This document shows, one piece after another, positions 10,779-23,653 of a DNA stretch of 64,000 bases. The position numbers and the translations under genes are program-made. Source of the DNA: Stratiolaelaps scimitus. Lineage: Eukaryota > Arthropoda > Arachnida > Mesostigmata > Laelapidae. The stretch is from NCBI GenBank assembly GCA_019614645.1, contig JABWDB010000009.1, positions 8,475,501-8,539,500 on the forward strand. The letters are read 5' to 3'. Position 1 is the stretch's first letter, and every line of letters starts with the position of its first letter. The notes beneath the pieces were generated by a model. The model was given only the letters and a program-made list of their open reading frames with translations, was not told the origin of the DNA and did no database searches.

Positions 10779-13700
10779 TTAGTGTCTGGCCGTGTGCGTG
10801 TCGTAGATGCCTTTAACACGGTGGTTCAGTGGATCGAACGGGCTGCGAATATGAATTCGCGCAGGAATGGTTTGGCCTCGACTTTCAAGATGGTAGTCTC
10901 CGCTTACGAGCCAGTCAGTGGTCGCGAGACCGTCGGCGTCTGGGTGTGTCAGGTATCCGTAGCCTATCGACTTGTTGAGTGCAAAGCCGAAATCAGCGCG
11001 TCGAAGGAATCCAACAGGGTGGCCATTGCGATAGATCGCTTCCATGCCGATTAGCGAAGCGTGCCTGTTCAAAAGTCAAACGGGCATGTGGTTAACGGGT
11101 GTACAAACAAGTCATTTCACTAATTAGCCTTTAAATCATAATGATTTAATAGACTTTCGTTTCGGCTTCTCGAAGTGTTAACACCCTCGCGATTGGCAGT
11201 CGTCTGTCCCGTTGCCGAGGCCTATACAGATACCTACATGCGAACCGAACTTAATGATTAATTAATGATGAATTCAGGTAGAATCAGATTATAGATCTTT
11301 TGCCCCAATGGGTATGGTCATTTTGTCCGAAGCCCGACGAATTTAACACACTTACATATGCTCCTTACCAACGTTGCAGTGAACGAGTTTGTATACAGTC
11401 ACCATGAAAGCCAATTTAAATGTTCAACACCTCAACGTGCCACTGTACAGGGTAGCTTAGGGTAGTCGCGAATTGAAACCGACGTACAAGACTGGTCTTT
11501 AGGAGCTGAGGAATATGTCCAGTTATATAGCCTACTTTGGGTGCTCCCAGCAGGGAAGTTCCGTATACTGTGCGATACTTCATGTAGAGTGATCGCATTA
11601 TCACCAGCGGAGCAAGTGTCACGTCAGTTCTATTGGTATCAATTGCGTTCGATGTCACATTAGAAGACGCCGAAGAAGTACAAGACCTACTCCGGTCCAT
11701 TCCCAACCTAACAGTCCACTGCGATAGACAGGATGACGCTAATAATGTACAGCGACAATAGACGATGTGACAATAGTGCTCCAGCATCTATGGTATCACG
11801 TAACAGTGTTCATGCAGAGATATATGTCAGACCCTCTAATTAATATTGGACACTTGACGTCTACGAGGGGTAGCCGGCCACGGTGATAGTGTTCATGAAT
11901 ACATCTGTCCACATCTGGCCTCAGGTGAGTCAGGTGTACGTTCGCCCTGTGAATCTGCTCTGTGCGGCAGTAAAGCATGTAATCGCCTGCCCAAATTGTG
12001 ATTGGCATATCTTAACATTGGGGCCTATATAAACAAAGTTGTTCGATAGTTGCTCAAGGTTCTATGGTCATGAACGTAATTGTACAAGTTATATGGCATG
12101 AGGTTAATTATACAAATACTAATAACAATACACGTGGGGAAGGTATACTCCCAACTCACTCATCGATGGTGAAACAAGCGATCCGTTTTCGGAGTCCCCT
12201 CTTCCGCTGCTCTTCAATGGCCTGTCTCCCGAGGAACGCGGTGTCCTCCTTAAGTTTGCAGGTGAACCCGAGACCCGCCTCCAATGGTGTGTCATCCAAC
12301 CGCAGGTCAGCATGCCAGTGCCGATATCCTGTAATGAGTATAGTAAGCCGGCACCGTTGTTATTTCAATAGTTATTATGTAGAATACACAATTCGGGTAC
12401 AATTCGAGAATACAATTCGAGCATACACCACACACGTGTCTGCATTAATTGAAACATAAATTGACGCCGAAGCAGACGATCTTGTAATATAAAATAAGCA
12501 TGACATACTTTGAGTTTACAAACTGATGAACACATCGCCGCGTTCGCAACGAAGATTCGAACGGTGTTTCCATAAATGTACATACATGTATGCGTATTTG
12601 TATGTGACTTTCAAAGCTACGATCACCGTTTAAAAGGTATACGTCGCGGTCGCCAACTCAACGGGGCACTAGTTGAAACAAAACGAATTTCATTAATTTG
12701 CCAAGATTCAATTTAGCAAAAACAAAAAAAATTTGCAAGCAAAATCTACGAAATGTGCAACACCCTTCGAAGGGATTAGTAGACAACCAGTATTATAGTC
12801 TTAGTAGCTAATGACTTTCGTACTCAATACCAAACGGAGGCCAAGTGCTTTATCTCGCTTATTTTAAACGTTAGTCCCTATTTCAATTTTTATTTGGCTT
12901 TGATACCGTATGATGCTGCTATTGTAATTTTATCGAATGCATTTTCAAAGAACTCCGCGATCGGCGTCCAATTCCGATTTAATCAACTCGGTAGGGAGAT
13001 CCTTTCGATTTGATTGCCATGGATTTCGTATATATGACAGAAAACAGCATTGTGCTTTATGCATATGCAAATATGACTGTATATGCCAGGGTATATGATA
13101 TACTTCCGTGTGGTGCTTTATGAGCAAAAGCTGAGACTTGCAGGTGTGTTCTTCAGCTCAAATAGCGGCCATGCCAGGCATCTTTTTTAGCAGAGGGGAG
13201 CCACGAACTCTGATACCCACAATATAATACAATACAAATTCTTACACCTTTATTAATCAAAAGGGGTGGTACAAAGATTAGTGAAGGAATGACATAAACT
13301 AGGAGGGAATTATTACAATTGTGGTAATGGCAAATGGCCACTTCCCGAGTTTCGTATGAGACGTACGACTCTCCAAGAGGACAAATGATTTAGCTTTTCG
13401 GTGCGTGCCACTAACGTAGTGTGCACTGTGCGTCCACTGCGCAGTGTCCAAGAGCTAGGACATGTTTTTTTAGGTAGGGCCTCCAAGCTGGTGAGCAGTA
13501 AAGAAATTTGGAAATGATAAGGCTCTTATAGAGCGCAAGATAGAAATCGACGTTTTTGATTTAAAAAAAAAACATCTAAAATTGGTGTTACATATTAATA
13601 AGGCAGACCGAACGGCCTCAGTTACATGCGGATCAAAACTAGGGAGGAAGTTACTATGACACCCAGACCCAGGTATGAGTAAATTGCAATCTACGAGTAT

Positions 13701-16700
13701 CTTTTCAAAAATGAGGCACGCTATGGAGGCCTGTATGGTTACCTACATAGCTCTTGTCTTTCGCTTTATCGGCAGGCGTAACAATTGAGAGCTTAAAGCA
13801 GTCAGGAACTGTTCCGTCCGTCAACAATAGTCAGACCCAATTTCTTGTATAGGATCGGCGGCAAGCCATCAGGGGTTCGACTGCATTTTAACGGTAACTC
13901 CTTGATCTTTCATAGGATTAGATGATCCGTAATATCCAGCCTTGGACAGTGTGCTCTCACGTTTACAGTAGCCGAGCGGTTAACAGCTGTGCTTTGGTAT
14001 ACGAACACTGACCCGAAAAAATGACTTAAAAGCTTCAACAAATCGTCTGACTCCAGGTCACCTTCAATTTTTATGGCACCAACCCCATCTACACCTTTTA
14101 TCCGTTTGTTTGCGTATCTGAAGAACTCTTTGCTGTTTTTGAAACTTAACGTTGATTCTTGCACGAGACGCAGCCGAGTCTAAGTTTTCCTGCGGCCAGA
14201 GGCAGGATGCGAGCTTGGGTCGGATTTCACGAGAGCCTCCAGTTTTTGGACATAAAGTCGTATTCGATCATGCGCTGAGTGGGGATGCCCCTTTGGTATG
14301 AACTCTGCTGTGAGAGCATGCATAATCTTGAGAAGTTATTGGTACATTTCATTTACTCAGCGACACCGATGAATGACATCACGTCAGGAAACGTTGCGCG
14401 AACGACCTTTTACGCGGGGTGTAACATGAGTTTCAGGAGGTTTCGGTAATGGAACATTACCGCAGTTCAGCGCTGATCGGTACGAAGGGAGAGAATCGCG
14501 AGGGCATGTTATATATCTTGGCGTGAAGGCTTAGAGTGGCATGTATGGGAGATTGTGATTGGGCAACCCCGGATACAGGGAGGACGACAGGAGCCACCCT
14601 GGCCTGAGAGGAAGGAATCGTTTATGGGGGAGGAACGCTTGAGGAGGTGCAATTTGAGGGTGACGTGAGCGTTGCTGAGAGGTTGTCAATTGAGAAGCTG
14701 GGTGACAGCGATTACGATGGGAGGGGGAGGGTTTGTGATGGTGAAACACCACCATGTTCATACTTGGAGTGCCTCTTATTTTAAAGCCTCGTGAGCGAGT
14801 ACCTTGACTGTTCCTCAAGTTAACCTTGACTGAAAATCCCTGATGCATCCCGCCTAAGAGTTTTAGTAGAACGGTTCATTAAAAGCGCCGATGTCTTTCC
14901 TGCCCATTGGTGTGAATTCGTCTCGAGAATTCACTGGGATAGGTGTGTAGATAACACTATTTGTTAAAGTATACATAATGAGAAAAGTACATTGAACAAA
15001 TATACCGATAAGCAACATGTTAAACATGAGTTGACCAATGAGCATTTGTTGCAGCGCAATACGTTATATTCACCATTTCCACACTCCACGATTGAATGCA
15101 GACTCATAAATATGGGCCAGCAAGTTCACCATGACGTCGTTTGCAACAGAAATTATCTGAGGCGACGTCCAAAGTCACGCTGACATCTAACGGAACTAAC
15201 ATTAAAGTTCATTGATCAGTTCGAAAGGAGGTTGGTGAAAGTTTCGAATCAACAGCCCGTCGTCCGTAAGCTGATCAACCCGCGTGTCTATGCACTTCAA
15301 TGTTTACAGATATCATCGGACCATTCGATATATTCGGATGAAGAACACCATCTATTCGACGACTATCATGGACAATTGTCACGGTACACGTTGTTGTCGA
15401 CGGCGTTGTGAAAGTATTTACGGCGACGTTCGTTTGGCTTTACTTTTTGAAATTAATCTATGGCGTCCACCAGCTGACAAAGTTAAAAGTGTCCGAAGAG
15501 GTCTGTCTTCGACGGCCGTCCTTTCTAGCAAAGTGACTGTCCCGGCTGTTGACGCCACAGCGACTCAGTGGACCCCTGTGCTGTGCGAGCTACATCTGCA
15601 TAGGCCTCGCGGCGGTTTGGGCGGACCACGCCCGGCGAAACAGCCAACGGAGATGGCAATACCCGGCATAAAACTCGGCCGTCTTCGGCTGTTCAATCCA
15701 ATTTGTATTGATGGGACACAGACTACTGAGTCATAATAGAACAATTCGATGGCATAGAAATACTCGTCTAGCCAGTTGGATCATTACCAAGTGAGCGGGA
15801 ACGTGCAGATCAGTTAACTTAACGTTGGATCAAATTTAATTGGTATGGCGGTGTAATTGTTCCCCGTGATATTGTGTGATAAAGCTCACTTAAGACTCGA
15901 CAGAATAGCACATTTCTGATAAGAAGCTGTTAAGAAGCACATTTTAGAGGTAATTTTCAAAAATGCAGTCAAATATACTACGGGGCGAATTCTTCGCGCG
16001 GAAAAAACTAACCGCCGATCACTAAATGTCACCAGTGCATTGGCCTCGAATGAGAGCATCTGGTACGGGCGTCGGTTCGCGGAAATTATTTTCTTTTCGA
16101 CTGTAGGCCTTACTTGACGTTAACGTTGGGCCAGCCATATGGCTCGCTTGTTCCGGAAATAATGACAACTTATGATTTAATTAAGCATCATAATAAATTA
16201 GCGATTTGTTTATTATGATTTATTTTCACAGGGCGTAATGACCACCATGGTGATAGGCGCAAGTGAAGTTTAGAAGCAGTTTCCCGTTGGAGGTGGCGTC
16301 CCTCCGCGACATTGTGTTCATATGAGACCACACAATATACGCTTGATAGTGGATTGCAAAATAATCCTCCTTAGAATGGCTTCTCTTGTAGACGTCCACC
16401 GAAACTGGCCATATCTCCATTGAATGGCCACTTAATGCAGTTTTCGCTATCTAGATATTTCTTCAGGGTGGGCAGCGATTCGATGCGTTCAACATAGTCG
16501 GTCAGGTTCTTGTAGCTGTCGAAGCTTGCCTTGCTGAACACGAGGTGCTGGGCCAACATTTCGTATACGATGAAATCCACGTAGGTGAGACGGTCGCCGG
16601 CGAAGTACTGTCTCTCACCGAGGTAGTCACTGAACGACTTTAGGAGCTCGGGCAACTTCTTCTCGTAGGCGTCGCGTTCGTCGGAAAATGTCGGCGAATA

Positions 16701-19700
16701 ACAGAGACGCACCCAGAGCATGCGGAAATCGGAGATCTGCTGTTCAACAAGGTCCACGCGCCTCTTCTCCTCGCACGACTGACCATCGAGTTCATACTTG
16801 CGTCCGAGATGTCGAAGTATGGCCAGATTCTGGGTGATCTTCACATCGCCATCGATTAGGTACGGCAAGTTTGGGAAGTCAAGATCCAGCGTAAACTTCT
16901 CGTCGAGCCATTGTGAACTATCGAAGTCGGGCGGGGGTCCACACGAGTACCGTTTGTCCTCGTAGTCGACTTCTTTGTAGGCGAGCAGGTAACGGATGGG
17001 CTGTGCCAATCCACGGATGTCCCAGTAACCGATCTTCATGGTGCTTGGTGCTCACGGGTCTTGACTAACTTCGACGCCGATACACTACGTCGTTCACGTC
17101 ACACTCAGGCAAACGCCAGACAAACCAGTGGGATGTACGGTACACGATCAGCTGCCGACAGTTCCACCCGATCGCTAGCAGGGTGACGCCGTGAGTCGCC
17201 CGTCGTGACAGGAGCCGGCCCCTTTCAAACAATCGAGTCAGCGGCCGGCTCCGCTTCTGGGAGAGGGGATTCAGCCCAGCCAGCTGAGAGAGAGGTTCTC
17301 AGCGTTGTCTCCAGCCTCTTGGAGCTGGTCTCTTTTGTGATGTATATTGACAGCATGGGAATGGCGTTGTCGTAGCCGTCGACGCCGCCGCCGCCACCGC
17401 CGCTACCGCTTCATCTCTGCAGTCAGTTTCAACCAAGAACGCCGGCTTGAACGACAAACAGGCCAGCATGCCTTTATATCGACACAGCCTTCAGCTAGTC
17501 AATGCCCAGTCACACAGCATGTCTACCTCGAAGACCGAGCCATGCTATCCGCCACCACCACGATGCAAGCAACCACGAGCCTGGCCGGCTGCATACACGC
17601 ATCTAACTAGTGGCAGCCAGCAACAACGCATTCGTGCTGTTACTACTAATATTTAATGGCTGGAGCCAGCGCGAGTATATCCAGTAGACTACTACGTTGG
17701 GCTTCGAGCAGGAGGCCCACCAGAATGGATGCTTTGACTATGTGTTTGCTGAAAGTCGACATATTGCTGGGGGTCGAATCAGTAGCAGCAGCAGCAGCCT
17801 CCGTATCAATGAGCATAAAGCAACGTGCGATAATAGGATGGCCAGCAAGGGGATGCGAACTACAACCAGATAATGCCACGGCTGCTGCTGCTGCTGCTGT
17901 TCCAATGGCGTTGGTGACTCAGAGCCTTCGTGGCTGTGCTAGTGATAGCGCCGGTCATCGGGATGTACCACAACAGCCAGAGTCGTACTGGCCAACAGTA
18001 ACCAGTACAATGATCGTAAATCGACATGGTATCATCCAGCACATTTTTATGAACTGATCGAGGGAGAGAGAGGAGAGAGAGAGAGAGAGAGAGATAGCAT
18101 TGTTATTAGCCGCGTCGGGCGGAACAATATCCATGAGTGTGCGTGGAAGAATATAGCTTTTCGTACAGGTTCGTCGTATGCTGGCTAACAGCGGTGTATC
18201 TTTGGGTTGTATCTTCGATCGGGAAATCCACTTGATCGATCCAACGCCAACAGCACTAACTGGACTCATTTGTGGCTCGTATTTAGTCATTGCCGGGCTT
18301 GTGCCGGCCGGCTGAACCTGCGTTGTTTTATCAGAATCCCGATCAGACACGTCTGATCTAGAATCCATCGTTCCTCTGGCAGGGTCGGTCCATTCTTGAG
18401 CAAGTCTGGTTAGTCAGCGTAACCAGACGACACCGACGCCACAAAGTCCGCCGTCATCGTCAGCTGCAGCCCTCAACCGAATTATTAGAGAACGCGGTAG
18501 ATATAACGATTCCATCCTTGCCCCCTCCGATTTGATAAAATGTAGCAGCACTTTAATCAGAATTACCAAATTGAAATATTTACATATCACGTCAATTTTG
18601 AATGACAATCGATCCTAGAACGTCAAGTCCGCTCTTCACTTCTGCCGAGACGATTGCAAAACGTGCTACGTACTACCCAGACGGCGTCCCGCAATTGACA
18701 TCGTGTTCGATTTTGCGGACGAGTTTACCCGTACAAGCCGTACATTAAATAGGTGGCATCGACGGACCAAATTAGCGTAGTATACGAATGACGAGAAGAA
18801 TGCCTCTCGTCGACGTCAACCGTTCCGGGACATCTGAATCTCTCTCACATGTATCTAGACGATCATCGATCCGACCTGCGAGCGTCTGAATTTGAACTGG
18901 CCCACGTCAGATCATGGCATCGTCAGCTGACATGCTAGTGACTGTCACTCCGACGTGTGGATATCGGGCCACGCTTGCGGCGTCTGGTGCTCGTTGTCTG
19001 CCGCTGCAAAGAGCAGTGCAGCATACGGAAGGAGCGCACAGGGACAAATGAGATATCCCAAAATTATCTGCCGGACTCGGCCCGGGCCGAACCGCCACGC
19101 GGCTCGACGGGGTTTGACGGGAGGAAGCCACGCACGGAGCAATATTTTGCTTGGCGCTGCGTCTAAATAAAAAGTGTTGTGGCTGATCAAAAAAATCGCC
19201 TGGTCAAAAAACAACACGCCGGTAGACGACCGTAAAAAGCACCGTCTACTCGCCATGTGTAGCCGGAGAGCCGGAGGATCGTAGTGTGTAGGACCGTGGA
19301 GAAAAATCGTGCTCAGAAATGATCAGCAGAGGATAACGCTGTCTGTTATAGAAAAGAATATGCTGGATTCGTATATTCTGAAGGGAATTATTTCGGTGTA
19401 TCTTTGTCTGAATACGATTAGTATCGTTTACGTGTACGATTATATCTTGATTTTGCTTCTGGTCTACTATCTTAAAGCTTACGGAGAAATATACGGAGTC
19501 CTCAGGGGGTCCTCCCTTTATCACGAAGCATGAACAATTGTCGACTTATCTCAATTTCAACTGAGATTCGACGAAGTCGTGTATTTCGCTAATAGTCAAG
19601 AGGAGAGCTTTACACACTCAGATGGTATCTTACAGCGCTAACGTACCCTACACTAGAGTACCTCGCTTGACCATGATTCGACGCGTGCTTCAATGAGCCT

Positions 19701-22700
19701 CCTGAGTTTTGTCACCGCATATTTGGATCAGGGCCGGGTAGTATAGGTTTTCAATACAATATTCTGGTCATTATTATTGAAATGTATCGTCTACCTTTTC
19801 CTTCTAGATTCGCGGTATCAGAGAGCGCTTTGTTTTTGTATATCCCTATGAATTGTCTACCCATCAATTATACCATCAACGCCATTGTTTTTTAGCATTT
19901 CGCACTTCTACTATATTTAAGTCAAGAAACCTGGAAGATACTCTCGGATTTGGGTTTCCATTGTGCAATATTTCGGCAGCATCTAACATTTCTCATTACT
20001 TTCGCTCTATCTCGACTTTTGCTGTATAATTAATACCCTAAGTTTTTAAGGAGATGGACTTCATAAAGTCGTTCTCCTCCATATTCATGACCCTGCTGTA
20101 TTTGATTGTCCACTACTATAATAACAACGGCGTCCGATCCTGAAAAACGCCGAGCTACGTGACAAATACGTTGACAGCGGACGAACGCAGAGAAAAGCAC
20201 TGAGAACAGGGCGAACAAGAGCAATGAACACAACAACTAGGTGAACACAATGAATCATTACAGTTCCACGAACAATCACCGGCGCTAGACTTGTTTCGGT
20301 GACTTGATTTGTTTCAGCGTCCAGCCAGGTTGCGTGTAGCCAAAGCCACACTTAACTAAGCCAGCATTAGAGGAGGCTGTCAGCAGGCAGCACGACTTCT
20401 AACAGTGACAACAATGGAGTCGCCAAGTTTCGCAGCCGGACTAGAAAGTCAATAGGTGGCAATGTAAAGGAGCAAATTGGCTCCTTGAAGACTCGGGGTC
20501 TTAGCTGACAAAAACAGGGAACAGTGCGGGTGAATGAGCTGGGGCGAACTGCGAGAATACGAAGGTAGAGAGCTCAACAAGGCATTTTCATTTAACTGAA
20601 AGGACAACGCCGGTGCAACTCCGGGGATTAACAACAGCAGAACATCCGTAGATATCTACAGCGGAAATTGGGCGTCGACTTACATTTGTGACTAGCGGAT
20701 TACATTGGAGCCATTTCAAATCGAATAATCCTTGTGTTTGTCAGCGATAGCTGCTAAAACGAACTTGTTCGGGCATCTTTGTATCGACTACTCACGCCGA
20801 TTATCAACGATTCGTGCTTCCGGTGGCTCCGATGTGGTATAAGATATGTTAAGAATCTCCTATCACAGCTTTGCAAAACACCCCAGATATTCGTCAGGAT
20901 ATCCAGGAGTTCTATGCTCAGTCCTGAATTCGAGTTCTATAGTTCAGCCGAATGTAATTCAACGGGGGTGAAATACAACCGCGCAACGCAAGGTTGCCCA
21001 AAGGTAAGCTTTGTCCAAAACGGTACCCTGAAAAGAATATTCCTTGAAAAATCATTTTGACGAGATCTCACCTTTTTCGATAGACAGTGAATCTATCGCC
21101 CGATAACCAGCGTTACGCAGTCCAAACTTTTCACCTGCACGCATTATTGTTCTGTAACAAATTGACGAACATTGACGCTGTTAATTTTTCATATGTTCCA
21201 TATACCCAATCAATTATTGTCAATTACTGTATACACACACATATATATATCTCTCTCTATACCGTAGACGTACGCCGACTGAAATTACCTGTCGCACTTT
21301 ATACTCAGTTATTAGGCATGTTATAGGCCGCCGGTTCTGCTGCAAATACCGTCAATGGGTTTCAGTCAATATATCGTCAATTTGTCACTACCATTTCGCT
21401 GTGTAGCTGCCTTGCGCCCTTTGCGGCGTAGCGTATCAACAGCCCATTGTAAACAGAGTAACTCGTTTGCTGTCTTACGCCGATGAACAGGCGGTTTCCA
21501 CGGGCTTTGTTTGTTGTCGCACACATTTAGATGTGTATTATCTGATATTATGATAATATGTCCAAGCGACGGTATCGTGAGTGGACGCCTGAGCTAACCA
21601 TTTGGCGATATAGTACTTCAACCACAAAGCCAATTAGTTGTCCAAGTCACATCTTGAAGGTCCGCATATTTCGGCGAAACTATCGGTACACTGTTTTGCT
21701 GAGCAATTTTCTTCATTTTCAACGGCTGATGTGTGCTACAAATTCGTATGTAGCATGTTGTTGTTGTTGTTGTTGTTGCCAATTGAGTCGGTAGCAGTTT
21801 CTCACGGAAAAATTAGCGTTCCACGAAGTTCCCAATTTGCAAACCATTGCTCTCTACTGTATAATAATAATGTAATATTAATATAGAGCTCCTGAATCTT
21901 ATATATAATAGTCAGCTGTTAGTGGTTACATGACGTTTATAGTCTAATAGATAATGAATATCTCCTGCGGCGTTGCACTTCATGACATTTCAAGCTCGGT
22001 AGGATGGTCTTGTATATTTTGTGTATTTTTTGTATATTGACCTAGACGCCAATGCCATATGAATGACATGGCTGTTGTCGAGCAATCGTGGGTATTCTCG
22101 TGCTAAGATGTTTATCGATTGAGACAAAGGCTTCCTTCAGATAAATGAGATAATGGATACATGCAGGTTCAGGTCCAATTATCACCCAGGTAATCAGTCG
22201 ATCCCTGTTGCTTCTACCGTCATCATGTTAACTACAACTGCAAATGCGACCTTGAACTAAACCTGTTTGTACCTTCGCTTCTTCTACCTAGCGTTATTGA
22301 CCGGAACTATATATATATATATATATATACACATGCATACCCACACTAAAGCTCTCACTGCACGAGCACCTCAAAACACCACACCTAGTACCTCCATGCG
22401 TTCGACATTTTTGTTCTCATCTCCAACACTTCACTGTATTACAAATTGTCGGCACTGTTCGTCGACCTAATGAGTGAGACCCCTGTGAATGAACTAGATC
22501 GGCTGCTCAACGCTTTCGGCACGAACGAGTCAAGTTGGCGATAGCTATTTCCTATGATTCACCTGTACACGTCGAGCATTCCGTCATACGGCACGTGCAA
22601 TTCCCATCCGAGTTCGCCGACAAACGTCAGCCGCATCGCCCGCACGGGATGTCCAGCAAAATCGATCATCTGATGCGTCGAGAATGGGAACGCCTCATCA

Positions 22701-23577
22701 CTGAGATCTGCAGATGTCAGCGCTTCGAGCAGTTCACGACTCTGTGGTCCCTGAATGCTCAACAAACCCATCTGGTGTGTATGGTCAAACAGGTGGCACT
22801 GGAATTTTTGATCTTCGATAGCCTACGGCCCTCAATGACACACAAACACACACATACAAATAAAGACAATTTTCGAAATACGCCAACGAGATGTAATGGT
22901 GAAAGCACTGCTAACTAGGATAGAGTCTGCTTCGTGATTAAAATAGGTTCGTAAAATATTGTATAAGGTAAGTGAGAGAATTAATAAATACGATTTACTG
23001 GCTGTTGGCTCATGTTTACTGGTTCATGTTTTTATCCAAGAAGCTCGTGGTGATTTAGGCCAGGGAAAATTTGGAAAATATGAATATGGATTGAAGACAT
23101 CATTACAAGTACAATTTTGCCATACAGCAAAAATATAGTTTTGATCGAAGCTTTAACAATCAATGTATATATATATATATATATAATTTCCTTTTTTCCA
23201 CAGCAATTCACCTGTTTGATGTGTGTCCATGCTTGTTGAGAGCTTCCTCCACCAGCTGCGATATAGAAGCCAATCCCCTCAAATGCGGGATTAGCCGGGG
23301 TGGTTCCAGTGTCACCCTTCAGGACGCTGAAGGTCAAGTCGGCTTCTACCTTGCCTTTCTGATTGAGGAGGCAGGTGTATACAGTCGAACCCTCTTTTCG
23401 GCGGACGTTATTCGAGCAGAGCCAATCAGCTGCCCTTTGAGCGTCTGGACCGGTCAAAAAGTACTTGCCAAAATAGGACATATTGAATACGGCAACGTGC
23501 TCGCGGCATGCCAGCGCCTCCTCACGAATCTGCGTACACGGTCGACACAACAAGGTTTATATATATCTATCTATCTA

Positions 23578-23653
<76 letters not shown>

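Noticed and set aside
15284..15736. 150-codon plus-strand ORF in SARDH intron 12
   Set aside because: Begins at GTG, has no family-like motifs, and lies in a GC-richer stretch where long frames arise by chance.
17656..18057. 133-codon Ala/Ser-rich ORF
   Set aside because: Driven by CAG/GCT trinucleotide repeats; overlapping frames on both strands look equally open.
23221..23652. ORFs containing long Tyr-Ile repeats
   Set aside because: Translation of a (TA)n microsatellite and the antisense of SARDH exon 10.
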